In this document: positions 24,804 through 33,959 of the stretch, one piece after another | How the letters are laid out: each line of letters starts with the position of its first letter | Position numbering within the stretch: the stretch's first letter is position 1 | The notes under the pieces: model-generated | The model's input: only the letters and a program-made list of their open reading frames with translations | Told to the model about the DNA's origin: nothing | The model's database searches: none | Position numbers and translations under genes: made by a program | Origin: Enterobacteriaceae bacterium UBA7338 | GTDB lineage: Bacteria > Pseudomonadota > Gammaproteobacteria > Enterobacterales > Enterobacteriaceae | Direction of reading: 5' to 3' | Length of the DNA stretch: 64,000 nucleotides | Assembly: GCA_002480085.1 (NCBI GenBank) | Contig: DKPJ01000017.1 | Location: forward strand, 62,001 to 126,000

Positions 24804-25421
24804 TCAAATATGCTGCAAAATAAATAGCGCGGCCATGCTTATAAGCATAAGCGTATTCACTATTGTAAATCCAGCGGCCAGCTTCTCCCAACGGCGATTT
24901 GTTTGCAGCTCCGCCCGTTGTTTATCTTCTAAAGCCAATAGCTGTTGATGCAGCAGCGTATTCTGCTCCGTGAGCTGTGCTAGCGTTACGTTTTGCGTCT
25001 GGAGTTCAGCGCTCAGCTGGGGCAGCTCTTCCAGGATGCGGTGCAGTTGCTGGATCTGCTCATGATGATGCTTACTGCTCTGCTGCTGGAGGATCTCATG
25101 CTGAGCGGCGGTATGTGTTCTGTTCTCCCCCAGACTGCTCAGTAAAGTACGACAAAGCGTTTGGGTATCATCGTTGGCATCAGTAAGTTCTCGGGCCTGC
25201 TCATCAAGCTTGTCGGAAAGTGTCTCAAGCGGTCCGTTCAATTTTTTAAAATCAGCGGTTAGTTTCCGCTCGAGATTAAAGAGCTTAGCATTACTGTCGT
25301 CGAGACTCTCCTTCTGCACGTCCAGTTCACGTCGCAAATGCGTCAAAAAAAGATCCTGTACCAGCTGGTCCAGTAACTTTTCGTCGTCGGCTGTTTCTGC
25401 TACAGCGAGATTTTTATTCAA
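24804..25421 (-). CDS. Coiled-coil protein with C-terminal membrane anchor (dynamin operon gene 3)
   Basis: I do not recognise this 205-residue protein. Residues about 30-175 are dense in charged and Gln/Leu heptads (for example QKESLDDSNAKLFNLERKL), a long coiled coil. Residues 181-203 (LAAGFTIVNTLMLISMAALF) form one membrane segment ending four residues from the C terminus, a tail-anchor layout with the coiled coil probably cytoplasmic. It overlaps the preceding GTPase gene by eight bases, so it is translationally coupled and probably a membrane partner of the GTPases. No known domain can be named. Confidence 0.72.
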   Translation of the reverse strand: MNKNLAVAETADDEKLLDQLVQDLFLTHLRRELDVQKESLDDSNAKLFNLERKLTADFKKLNGPLETLSDKLDEQARELTDANDDTQTLCRTLLSSLGENRTHTAAQHEILQQQSSKHHHEQIQQLHRILEELPQLSAELQTQNVTLAQLTEQNTLLHQQLLALEDKQRAELQTNRRWEKLAAGFTIVNTLMLISMAALFILQHI

Positions 25422-27300
25422 CTTTAATGCTCTCTTCGTCTAAGGATTTTACGTAATCAAAATCGTTGCTTAACGCTTTATACATCAGCAGCCAGGCGAG
25501 GCGCTCGCTGCGGGAAATGTCCGGGCTTTTAATGTTACGCGCGATCTCTTGCGCGCGGTTATTTTTGGCTAAAAGAATAACGTTCAGAAACTTTTTACTC
25601 TCACGATGTCGTTGAGAATAATCCGTTAAGGCGACGTAAAACTCCTGTTTGAGCTGGACGAGCTGCGACTGCATATGCGCCATTTTTTTCAATAGCTGCG
25701 TAACGATATGCACCAGCCGACGAGCGGTGCGCTCATTTTTAACAATATTTTTATTCAGGGCGTGCGCTTCGGCATCGAACTTAACCTTAATACGCCCATG
25801 AAAAAGAGCCGTTAAGCAATTTGCGTCTTTACGGCATGCCTCATGAATTTCATGCTGATCTTCCCGGCGTGTTTTATCGAGAAAGTAGGTATCGAACCAG
25901 TAGCCATTGAGCCTGGTTAAGACCCGGTCAAGATTAACCATCTCAGGAACTCTTTCCAACGGAAGCTGGTAGGTTTCCAGCAGATCGCTCCAAAGTTTGC
26001 TGTACGTTTGACGATATTCATGAACCTGAGACTTAAGAACATTAAGAGACGGCGATACGTAGTGCGCAATCATTGAAGACGCACTTAAGTATTCATGAAA
26101 ATCTTTACTTAACGCATCATCACGTTTATGCATTAGCGCTTGCTGCTTTGCTTTTAGATTTTGAAGATTAGCGTTATTACGGCCCACCCGCTTCTCATAC
26201 ATATCGACATACTCTTCTAAATTTAAGAGTTGCTGACGCAGCGACGCTTTTTCCTTTTCGTAATGATCTTTCTCGACCTCTATCTGCTGTTGAATAATAT
26301 ACGGCAGCGCGTAGCCCGTGCGTAAGCGTGAAAGCGGGTTCGTCGCGTGGTGCAAAGAGTCAAGCAGATCCTGCAACACGTCTCGTCGCAAATCACGACA
26401 CTGGCGGGCAAAGTCGTCGTTTCCAGCACTGATGGCTAACCAGGTGTGGCCACACTCGACAGGATAGATTAGTTCGCTGATACTTTCAGGCAGGCCCAGC
26501 TCCATGGTATTGATCTGTTCAAGCAAAAACGTCCGCATTGCCTTTTTATCAAAACGCTTCTGCTTGATCAGACGCTGGAGTGTGGCATCAGAATAGGCTC
26601 TGGTCAGCACAATCTTATAGCGATGACGTTGCCAGTGCCAATCGTTCAGCAGGGCATTGTCTAGCTCTTCCGGCTTCAGGAAGGCCAACGAATCGGCCTT
26701 GCCGGTCAACAGAACGACGTCAGCAGAGGCCAAATAGCGGCTGGCAAGCTTGCTGACATAATACTGCTCATTGGCATTTGTTGAGTGCGTGCCCGGTAAA
26801 TCGCGTATTAGCAGCTGAGCACTACGCTGCTGCTGGGGATCGAAAAAACGGCGCGGCAGGAAAACATCCACGCTATCAAATTCCCTTACCCCCTGCTCGA
26901 CCTGCTGACGGAAGCTGGCAAAGATAGCCTTCGCCTCCTCGTCGTTAAACCGGGTTGCGCCGTTCTCACGATGGCTGAAATACCAGAAGTCGTCTTTCGC
27001 CATGCGGTAGCGGTAGGTTCGGGCCGTGGACATGGTACCCAAATCCTGTTCGCCGCGTAGCAAGGTATTAAGCTCGGTGAAGCGATCGTCACGAATGCCC
27101 AGCAGCGTCAGGATCAGTGAGGTTTTACCCACCTGAGCGGGTCCGTATAAAATCACTGAAACCTGCCTGCTGGCATTGTTCGTCGTCTGGATTAGCCGCT
27201 GGGCGTCAAACTTTTGCAGGAAATCAACAAAACTCTTTTCCGCCCACCGATAACGCTCCTGACTAAGATCAGCCCAGGATTTTTCGGACGTGAGTTTCAT
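25414..27300 (-). CDS. Dynamin-like GTPase B (dynamin operon gene 2)
   Basis: This 628-residue protein has a P-loop GPAQVGKTS (53-61), a threonine-rich switch I-like TMSTARTYRY (89-98) and a G3 motif DLPG (167-170) in LLIRDLPGTHSTNANE. The expected N/TKxD specificity motif is replaced by LTRAYSD (232-238). After the G domain come long helical regions, notably 340-410 (VEKDHYEKEKASLRQQLLNL), as in dynamin stalks. No membrane segment is evident. It overlaps its upstream partner by 32 bases and its downstream partner by 8. The DNA is clearly AT-richer than the core genes around it. Relation to LeoB/LeoC-type proteins is possible but unproven. Confidence 0.75.
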   Translation of the reverse strand: MKLTSEKSWADLSQERYRWAEKSFVDFLQKFDAQRLIQTTNNASRQVSVILYGPAQVGKTSLILTLLGIRDDRFTELNTLLRGEQDLGTMSTARTYRYRMAKDDFWYFSHRENGATRFNDEEAKAIFASFRQQVEQGVREFDSVDVFLPRRFFDPQQQRSAQLLIRDLPGTHSTNANEQYYVSKLASRYLASADVVLLTGKADSLAFLKPEELDNALLNDWHWQRHRYKIVLTRAYSDATLQRLIKQKRFDKKAMRTFLLEQINTMELGLPESISELIYPVECGHTWLAISAGNDDFARQCRDLRRDVLQDLLDSLHHATNPLSRLRTGYALPYIIQQQIEVEKDHYEKEKASLRQQLLNLEEYVDMYEKRVGRNNANLQNLKAKQQALMHKRDDALSKDFHEYLSASSMIAHYVSPSLNVLKSQVHEYRQTYSKLWSDLLETYQLPLERVPEMVNLDRVLTRLNGYWFDTYFLDKTRREDQHEIHEACRKDANCLTALFHGRIKVKFDAEAHALNKNIVKNERTARRLVHIVTQLLKKMAHMQSQLVQLKQEFYVALTDYSQRHRESKKFLNVILLAKNNRAQEIARNIKSPDISRSERLAWLLMYKALSNDFDYVKSLDEESIKVE

Positions 27301-29356
27301 ACAGTTTTGCTTCCTTTTGGGCGGCCGCCAGTTTCTTAATAGCGAGCATTAACGCGCTTCGATTTGCCAGAGCATCCGTTTCGCCAAACATCTGCTTCAG
27401 GTTGTACGCAATATGCTCACGCAGCTCGCCAATCCTATCCTGATAATTGCCGATAACGGTTTGTTCGTTATGGAACGACAGCTCCTCCATCCCACGACGA
27501 ATGTAGTAAATCTGCGCTTTATTGCTGTCACGAATCACACCCGTGAGTTGATAAATGCCATAGGCCACGCTAGCAACCAGCGCTGCTTTACCTATAAGCG
27601 CCAGCGGAGTGAATCCCCCCTGGCTATTTGGCGTACTTTTACCGTCTAGCGTTCCATCTGCCGCATCGGCACCGAAAAAGGCCATCATGGCTGTTTTTAT
27701 AGGATGGTACTGCTCGCTGCTGGAAAATAGCGCATCAAAGATTTGTTTAGGTTGGATCTCTTCTGCCAGCTGCGTTGTACAGGCTGGATCGAACTGGATG
27801 GCCAGTTTAGTGCGAGCGCTTTCCAGCATCAGCGCAGGCATTATCTCTAGCGCCGCGGTGAGATTTTTAGGTGGTGTAATCTGCTGCTCTTTGCCCGGTT
27901 TTTTAAGCAGCGTGCGCACGCCCGTTATCAGCTCAGGCTCCATTGGCAAATAGTGTGTTTGCTTATCCTGAACGAGGTACCCCATTCTCCCGGCTGCGGT
28001 GGTCGGCAATAGCTGCTGGTCTTCAACGATAGGCAACAGGCCCTGAGCACGCAGCGCCCGGGTGTTCACAGACGTGAGCGCCTTAAAGTTGTGTTCATGG
28101 ATGCTGACGTCGCTATACGATCTGTTCCAGGCATCGATGATGCGTTGGCTACGTTCGTCATCGACTTCCAGACCTCTGAAAGAGAGACGGCGGGCCAAAA
28201 TTTTAAGGTTATTTTGAAAGCCGACCTCTTCGCTTTTATAGCTCTCTTCACAATACTTAAGTGCATCGGTAAAGTGTTGGCGAGTCTGCTTTTTAATCGC
28301 AGCGCGTAGTTTTTGTTCGTAGGCAGCGGCAGATTCATCAAAGCGATCGAGGATCTCATCCACTATAGACTCCTGATGCTGCTGCGTATCCGCCAACAGT
28401 TTCAGGTTATTGATAATTTCGACCACATCTTCGTGAACAAGCGCCATAAAATTATCCAGCGCAATCGCTTCAGATGCCGCGCTGTTGGTAAGCTTGCTGG
28501 TAACAGTGGCACGCAGTGCATCCACCCAGGTATCCCTGTTACCGGCCCCTGTCGCGACAATATCCTCTTTTTTCATCCCCATATTAGGGAAAACACGCTC
28601 AGCGGCACTGGTTTTGAGCTGGTCGATTTCATGCTCAGTGAGCAACTCCGTCTTGCTGATGACCACTACTGGGCCGCGTTCGCTGAAGTTATCTCGTAAA
28701 TCCTGCAGCACGCCAGATTTGCTATCATTGGCTAACAGAGAGGCGTCGGTCACGAACATGACGCCACGAGCATTAACCAGCACGTGGCGCATCATATCCT
28801 GCCAGAGATAATTTTTACTTGTCGTTAACTCATAGCCCGGCAGCAGCGCCCAGGTGACCTGTTCATTGATAAACGAGCTTTTCTTGCTGATCAGCAGCTT
28901 AGGATAGAGTAGCTTAAAGCCTGCTTTTTCATAATGACGAATGCTGTTCCAGTCACGAAGCAGGGTCTGAAGCTGCTCTCCACCTTCGCCTCTTTGCGAC
29001 TCCATTTCGCCTGTCTTAAGATTGAGGCATTGATAGATTACCTGCGGGTAGTCGGCGGGATCGCCATCCACCTGTTCGATAAAAAGCGGCACCTGTTCGC
29101 CACGCCCCGGATTGGGATCTAACCACTCATCATCAATACCAAGAATCGCTTTCGCCAGGGTCGTTTTGCCCGCCCCCTGCATACCGGCGATGGCGTAAAT
29201 GGATTCCTGCTGTAGAAGGATCGTCAACTCAACCTGACGCAACACATCAGTGATGCGATCGATATTTTCTTTTGTTTCATCGTGTTCAACTGACAGCGTC
29301 AACGCAGTCAGTAGCGCACCACGAAGATTTTGCAAAGTGTTGATATTAATTGACAT
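27269..29356 (-). CDS. Dynamin-like GTPase A (dynamin operon gene 1)
   Basis: This 695-residue protein has a P-loop GMQGAGKTT (58-66), a G3-like LLPGYE (171-176) whose expected aspartate is leucine, and a G4-like SKTE (234-237) after VVVI. A hydrophobic stretch (about 582-608, FTPLALIGKAALVASVAYGI) could insert in membrane like a dynamin paddle, between long helical regions. The ATG at MSININTLQN is preferred, with GGAAG nine bases before; a GTG 36 bases upstream is possible. It is first of three overlapping genes. It is not CrfC/YjdA, which differs throughout. Family assignment beyond dynamin-like GTPase is inference. Confidence 0.75.
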   Translation of the reverse strand: MSININTLQNLRGALLTALTLSVEHDETKENIDRITDVLRQVELTILLQQESIYAIAGMQGAGKTTLAKAILGIDDEWLDPNPGRGEQVPLFIEQVDGDPADYPQVIYQCLNLKTGEMESQRGEGGEQLQTLLRDWNSIRHYEKAGFKLLYPKLLISKKSSFINEQVTWALLPGYELTTSKNYLWQDMMRHVLVNARGVMFVTDASLLANDSKSGVLQDLRDNFSERGPVVVISKTELLTEHEIDQLKTSAAERVFPNMGMKKEDIVATGAGNRDTWVDALRATVTSKLTNSAASEAIALDNFMALVHEDVVEIINNLKLLADTQQHQESIVDEILDRFDESAAAYEQKLRAAIKKQTRQHFTDALKYCEESYKSEEVGFQNNLKILARRLSFRGLEVDDERSQRIIDAWNRSYSDVSIHEHNFKALTSVNTRALRAQGLLPIVEDQQLLPTTAAGRMGYLVQDKQTHYLPMEPELITGVRTLLKKPGKEQQITPPKNLTAALEIMPALMLESARTKLAIQFDPACTTQLAEEIQPKQIFDALFSSSEQYHPIKTAMMAFFGADAADGTLDGKSTPNSQGGFTPLALIGKAALVASVAYGIYQLTGVIRDSNKAQIYYIRRGMEELSFHNEQTVIGNYQDRIGELREHIAYNLKQMFGETDALANRSALMLAIKKLAAAQKEAKLYETHVRKILG

Positions 29357-29593
29357 GAGGAGGTCTTCCCGATGGTTAGTATGCAGTATCACGACACGCT
29401 TTCATGTTGACCCGTTCAGGTTTCTCGCTGGGACCATCTACCCGTCGCAGTATCCTGCCAGACATCAGAATTTGCCTTAAGGAACAGTATGATAAGAAGG
29501 AAATCGTGATAGGTTCCGGCGCTAATAATGCCATGAAACTGATACTTATAGGAATGTGGTATGACTATTAAAAACAGTAGGTAAATCGCAGGC
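29357..29593. other. Upstream region of the dynamin operon
   Basis: This 237-base AT-rich interval lies between the tRNA terminator and GTPase A and must contain the operon promoter. I see only weak -10-like sequences on the minus strand (CATTAT, TATAAG) and no integrase, insertion sequence or copy of the tRNA 3' end. Confidence 0.5.
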
Positions 29594-29619
29594 ACAAAAA
29601 AACCACCCGGAGGTGGTTT
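29594..29619 (-). terminator. Terminator of the tRNA operon
   Basis: AAACCACC and GGTGGTTT with a CGGA loop are followed by seven T residues on the minus strand, 44 bases past the tRNA-Leu CCA. Confidence 0.92.
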
Positions 29620-29662
29620 GACGACACTGCTTATTGCTTTGATTATTCTGCTTATTTCCCAA

Positions 29663-29749
29663 TGGTACCCGGAGCGGGACTTGAACCCGCACAGCCTTAC
29701 AGCCGAGGGATTTTAAATCCCTTGTGTCTACCGATTTCACCATCCGGGC
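29663..29749 (-). tRNA. leuZ: tRNA-Leu(UAA)
   Basis: The 87-base minus-strand sequence begins GCCCGGATGGTGAAATCGG and ends in encoded CCGGGTACCA, giving a full acceptor stem, a long variable arm typical of leucine tRNA, the T loop GGTTCAAGTCC, and anticodon TAA in GGGATTTAAAATCCC. It matches E. coli leuZ apart from the variable arm. Confidence 0.97.
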
Positions 29750-29761
29750 TCGGGAGGAAAG

Positions 29762-29835
29762 TGGAGGCGCGTTCCGGAGTCGAACCGGACTAGACGGATT
29801 TGCAATCCGCTACATAACCGCTTTGCTAACGCGCC
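29762..29835 (-). tRNA. cysT: tRNA-Cys(GCA)
   Basis: The 74-base sequence starts GGCGCGTTAGC and ends GCGCCTCCA. The anticodon stem-loop GGATTGCAAATCC carries GCA. It sits between glyW and leuZ in one transcript, as in E. coli. Confidence 0.97.
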
Positions 29836-29899
29836 TTAAATCTTAGTCTTTCGACCTGCACCCGCACTATGCATTATCACCGTGCCGATGCCTTAAATT

Positions 29900-29975
<76 letters not shown>

Positions 29976-30125
29976 ATTATCAGGTGAAGATGCTAATCAC
30001 TTGATTTTACTCTCATCTGGCAAGCTGTGCTGCCGTCTGATGCGATGCATTCTACTTACCTGACGCACTGAGTCAACGATATTTTTTAAAACCGGGATCG
30101 TTTGCTGAAAATTAAGCCGAAACGA

Positions 30126-30674
30126 TCACTGTTCCAGCAGATCGCCCCGCGCCGCGTTTAAATACTGGAACATCGACCACAGGGTCAGCACCGCAGCAAC
30201 CCACAGCAGGCCAATTCCCGCCCACTCCACCCAGGCGTTTGGCCGCCAGAGCATCCACACCAGCGAGGTCATCTGCGCAGTGGTTTTGACTTTACCAATC
30301 CACGATACCGCCACGCTGCTGCGCTTGCCCAGCTCCGCCATCCACTCGCGCAGGGCGGAGATTATGATCTCACGGGCGATCATGGTGGCAGCAGGCAGCG
30401 TGACCCACCAGGTGTGGTAGTGCTCGGCCACCAGTACCATAGCGATCGCGACCATTACCTTATCCGCTACCGGATCGAGGAAGGCCCCGAAACGGGTGCT
30501 CTGGTTCCAGCGGCGGGCCAGATAGCCATCAAACCAGTCCGTCACCGCGGCGACGAGAAAGATCAGCGCACATGCGAAGGGAGCCCAGATCACCGGCAGG
30601 TAAAACGCCAGTACAAAGAACGGGATCAGGATGACACGGAAAAGCGTGAGCAACGTCGGGATATTAAATCGCAT
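30126..30674 (-). CDS. pgsA: Phosphatidylglycerophosphate synthase PgsA
   Basis: PgsA makes phosphatidylglycerol phosphate from CDP-diacylglycerol and glycerol-3-phosphate in the inner membrane. The 182-residue protein contains the CDP-alcohol phosphotransferase signature DWFDGYLARRWNQSTRFGAFLDPVADK, with its metal-binding aspartates, and four or more hydrophobic segments. It follows uvrC by 57 bases and precedes the tRNA cluster, as in E. coli. Confidence 0.97.
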   Translation of the reverse strand: MRFNIPTLLTLFRVILIPFFVLAFYLPVIWAPFACALIFLVAAVTDWFDGYLARRWNQSTRFGAFLDPVADKVMVAIAMVLVAEHYHTWWVTLPAATMIAREIIISALREWMAELGKRSSVAVSWIGKVKTTAQMTSLVWMLWRPNAWVEWAGIGLLWVAAVLTLWSMFQYLNAARGDLLEQ

Positions 30675-30731
30675 AGTGGCAGGTAACTGTCTGTTGTCAG
30701 TAAAAATTAGCCCTATGTTGCTACAGAGCCT

Positions 30732-32564
30732 TCAATGTTTCAACGAGTAGAAGATCTTTTCTGCCAGCCCTTGCGAAATACCCGGCACTTTTGCAATGTC
30801 CTCAACGCTGGCGTTGAGCAAACCCTGCAATCCACCCATGTATTTCAGCAGCATCTGGCGGCGCTTCGGCCCGACCCCTTCAATGGTCTCCAGAGTACTG
30901 GTATTTTTGACCTTGGCGCGTTTTTTACGATGCCCGCTGATGGCGTGATTGTGCGACTCGTCGCGAATATGCTGGATCACATGCAGCGCCGGTGAGTCTG
31001 GTGGCAGGTTAAAGCCCTCCCCCTCCGGTTCGAAGAAGAGCGTCTCCAGCCCCGCCTTACGGTCGGTGCCTTTGGCAACGCCCAGCAGCAGCGGATGGTG
31101 CTTATCCCAGGAGACATCCAGCTCGGCAAACACCGCCTTCGCCTGCCCCAGCTGCCCCTTACCGCCGTCAATTAAGATCACGTCCGGCACCTTACTCTCT
31201 TCAATATCCTTACCGTAGCGACGACGCAGCACCTGGTTCATGGCCGCATAGTCATCGCCTGGGGTAATGCCGGTAATATTGTACCGGCGGTACTCCGCAC
31301 GCAGCGGCCCGTTGGCGTCAAACACCACGCAGGAGGCCACGGTCTGCTCGCCCATGGTGTGGCTGATGTCAAAACACTCCATGCGCCGCACCGCCGGTAG
31401 CTTCAGCAGCGTAGCGAGGGCCACCAGACGTTGGCTAACCGTTGACTGCTGGGAGAGCTTGGTGCTGAGCGCCGTGGCGGCATTGGTGCGAGCTAGCTTC
31501 AGGTAGCGCGCCCGATCGCCGCGCGGTTTGGTCTGCACGTTGACACGGCGGCCCGCCAGCTCGGAGAGTGAATCGGCAAGCAGGGTTTTATCATTCAGGT
31601 CGAAGTCGAGCAGGATCTCCCCCGGCAGGGTACGCATCTGACTGCCCTGCAGGTAGAACTGGCCGACAAAGGTCTCCACCACTTCGCCAAGCTCGGTGCC
31701 ACCCGGCACCTTCGGGAAGTAGCTACGGCTGCCCAGCACCTTGCCCTGACGGATAAACAGCACGTGTACGCAGGCCATACCGGCATCGAACGAGACGCCA
31801 ATAACGTCCAAATCGTCACCGGTATTGGAGACAAACTGCTTCTCCGTCACGCGGCGCACGGCCTGGATCTGATCGCGAATGCGCGCCGCCTCTTCGAAGT
31901 CCAGCTCGCGGCTGGCCTTCTCCATGCGTTCAATCAGCAGGTTCAAAACCTGATCGTCCTTGCCCGCCAGGAAGAGACGCACGTAGTTTACCTGCTGGGC
32001 ATACTCCTCCTCACTGACCAGCCCCTCGACGCACGGCCCAAGGCAGCGGCCAATCTGGTATTGCAGACAGGGGCGGGAGCGATTGCGGTAGACGCTGTTT
32101 TCACACTGGCGGATGGGGAAGATCTTTTGCAGCAGCGCCAGCGTCTCGCGCACCGCATAGCCGTTGGGGAACGGCCCGAAGTACTCCCCTTTCGCATGCT
32201 TAGCGCCCCGGTGCGTCGCCAGACGCGGGTGGGTATCGCCGCTAAGAAAAATGAACGGGTAGGATTTATCGTCGCGCAGCAGCACGTTGTACCGGGGCTG
32301 GTACAGCTTAATATAGTTGTGCTCAAGCAGCAGCGCTTCCGTTTCCGTATGGGTTACCGTCACGTCGATCTGCTGGATCTGGGACACCAGCGCTTCGGTT
32401 TTTCGTGAGGCAAGGTTGCTACGGAAGTAGCTGGACAGGCGCTTCTTGAGATCTTTGGCTTTGCCGACGTAGATAACAGTACCGCCGGCGTCATACATGC
32501 GGTAGACACCGGGTTTACTGGTAACCGTACTCAGAAAGGCTTTTGAATCAAAAACATCACTCAC
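30732..32564 (-). CDS. uvrC: Excinuclease ABC subunit UvrC
   Basis: UvrC makes both incisions around bulky DNA lesions after recruitment by UvrB. The 610-residue protein has an N-terminal GIY-YIG nuclease (KPGVYRMYDAGGTVIYVGKAK), a cysteine cluster (CENSVYRNRSRPCLQYQIGRC in part), a UVR domain (ASRELDFEEAARIRDQIQAV), the C-terminal RNase H-like endonuclease (CFDISHTMGE, LIDGGKGQL) and tandem helix-hairpin-helix (IEGVGPKRR, VPGISQGLAEKI). It overlaps uvrY by four bases. Confidence 0.98.
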   Translation of the reverse strand: MSDVFDSKAFLSTVTSKPGVYRMYDAGGTVIYVGKAKDLKKRLSSYFRSNLASRKTEALVSQIQQIDVTVTHTETEALLLEHNYIKLYQPRYNVLLRDDKSYPFIFLSGDTHPRLATHRGAKHAKGEYFGPFPNGYAVRETLALLQKIFPIRQCENSVYRNRSRPCLQYQIGRCLGPCVEGLVSEEEYAQQVNYVRLFLAGKDDQVLNLLIERMEKASRELDFEEAARIRDQIQAVRRVTEKQFVSNTGDDLDVIGVSFDAGMACVHVLFIRQGKVLGSRSYFPKVPGGTELGEVVETFVGQFYLQGSQMRTLPGEILLDFDLNDKTLLADSLSELAGRRVNVQTKPRGDRARYLKLARTNAATALSTKLSQQSTVSQRLVALATLLKLPAVRRMECFDISHTMGEQTVASCVVFDANGPLRAEYRRYNITGITPGDDYAAMNQVLRRRYGKDIEESKVPDVILIDGGKGQLGQAKAVFAELDVSWDKHHPLLLGVAKGTDRKAGLETLFFEPEGEGFNLPPDSPALHVIQHIRDESHNHAISGHRKKRAKVKNTSTLETIEGVGPKRRQMLLKYMGGLQGLLNASVEDIAKVPGISQGLAEKIFYSLKH

Positions 32565-33217
32565 TGACTTGTTAACGTCTCCGCATTACACAGACCATGA
32601 CGAATGGCCAGGTGGGTCAGCTCTACGTCGCCGTTGATGTTTAGTTTACTGAACATACGATAGCGATAGCTGTTCACCGTCTTCGGGCTGAGATTCAACT
32701 GCTCGGAAATCTCATTCACCTTTTGGCCTTTGGTTATCATCAGCATAATCTGCAATTCGCGTTCAGACAAACTGGCAAAGGGAGATTCGGTTTTCTCTGG
32801 CTCAATCTGGCTGAGCGCCATCTGCTGGGCAATGTCTGAGGCAATGTAGCGCTGGCCCGCATAAACGGCGCGAATCGCGTTAACCATCTCTTTTGGAGCC
32901 GCCCCCTTGCTGAGATAGCCTGAGGCACCCGCCTGCATCACTTTGGCAGGCAGCGGATTTTCAGTATGGACGGTCAGCATAATCACTCTGGTATCAGCCA
33001 TGGATCGCGCAATTTTACGCGTTGCCTCCAGGCCACCAATACCGGGCATGTTCATATCCATCAGCACCACATCCACAGGATGGGCGCGGCACCATTTTAC
33101 GGCATCTTCGCCGCAACAGACCTCGCCGGAAACTTTTATGCCTTTAATATCTTCCAGAATGCGTCGTATCCCTGCGCGCACCAGCTCGTGGTCATCAACA
33201 AGAAGAACGTTGATCAA
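32561..33217 (-). CDS. uvrY: Response regulator UvrY (BarA-UvrY system)
   Basis: UvrY is phosphorylated by BarA and activates the CsrB/CsrC small RNAs, controlling carbon storage, biofilm and motility. The 218-residue protein has a receiver domain (LLVDDHELVRAGIRRIL, phospho-acceptor in VVLMDMNMPG, KxxPK-type SKGAAPKE) and a LuxR-type helix-turn-helix (LSERELQIMLMITKGQKVNEISEQLNLS). It is coupled to uvrC. The order uvrY-uvrC-pgsA is the E. coli one. Confidence 0.97.
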   Translation of the reverse strand: MINVLLVDDHELVRAGIRRILEDIKGIKVSGEVCCGEDAVKWCRAHPVDVVLMDMNMPGIGGLEATRKIARSMADTRVIMLTVHTENPLPAKVMQAGASGYLSKGAAPKEMVNAIRAVYAGQRYIASDIAQQMALSQIEPEKTESPFASLSERELQIMLMITKGQKVNEISEQLNLSPKTVNSYRYRMFSKLNINGDVELTHLAIRHGLCNAETLTSQ

Positions 33218-33672
33218 AGCAAATCTCCAAAAAGGGATAACGCGACTGACAGTAAAGTCGCTCTATATTAGCGTTATTTTGGCAAAAACTAAAAGATTAA
33301 TTGCAATGCGTACGATTTCGTTCGCAATTCTGGAAATAAAGCTGTACAAAAAGTGGAAAGAGCCGCGTCTCGCTTGCCTTTAGAACAGGTGTTTCAAATA
33401 CTACTTTTCAACTGCTTATCGCCATAAATATTATTTTACCGCTGTAACCAGGCCATTTTTCTTTGTAACAATAATTAACGCCTTTTATACCTCTTTTAAA
33501 CATATACTCGACGTTATAAATTAGAGCAAATCGTAATAACAACCTATTTACGTGCAGAGTTGTATGGTGGGCAAAAAACAACCAGTGCTATTTTCTGTAG
33601 CGCTTGTGCTATACTCCGCCGCTTTCACATTCACGGGCGCATAAAGGCGCTGTAACCTATCGAGGAAAATAG
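33218..33672. other. uvrY-yecF divergent intergenic region
   Basis: This 455-base gene-free, mostly AT-rich stretch separates the divergent uvrY and yecF starts. It contains the yecF promoter listed separately. I see no RNA gene or repeat in the rest. Confidence 0.55.
33606..33615 (+). promoter_or_regulatory. Extended -10 promoter of yecF
   Basis: TGTGCTATACT carries an extended TG and a near-consensus -10 (TATACT) about 57 bases before the yecF ATG. No good -35 is visible. Confidence 0.45.
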
Positions 33673-33897
33673 ATGAGCACTCCTGACTTCTCTACTGCGG
33701 AAAACAACCAACAACTGGCGCAGGAGGTCTCCTGCCTGAAAGCGATGGTCACCCTAATGCTGCAGGCGCTGGGCCAGGCGGACGCGGGCCGAATTATCCT
33801 GAAAATGGAGCGGCAGATCGCCCAGATGGAAGACGAGGCGCAGGCTGACGTGTTTGCCAATACGGTTAAGCAGATTAAACAAGCCTACCGTCAGTGA
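33673..33897 (+). CDS. yecF: DUF2594 family protein YecF
   Basis: This 74-residue protein matches E. coli YecF (MSTPDFSTAENNQQLAQEVSCLK through FANTVKQIKQAYRQ). It is a small, soluble, probably helical protein of unknown function. It has a GAGGA ribosome site and lies convergent to sdiA. Confidence 0.93.
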   Translation: MSTPDFSTAENNQQLAQEVSCLKAMVTLMLQALGQADAGRIILKMERQIAQMEDEAQADVFANTVKQIKQAYRQ

Positions 33898-33959
33898 GCG
33901 TGACCGGCTGGCAGAGTGTCAGCCGGTAATGCGTTCGGCACGCGAAACGCAGGCAGCGT

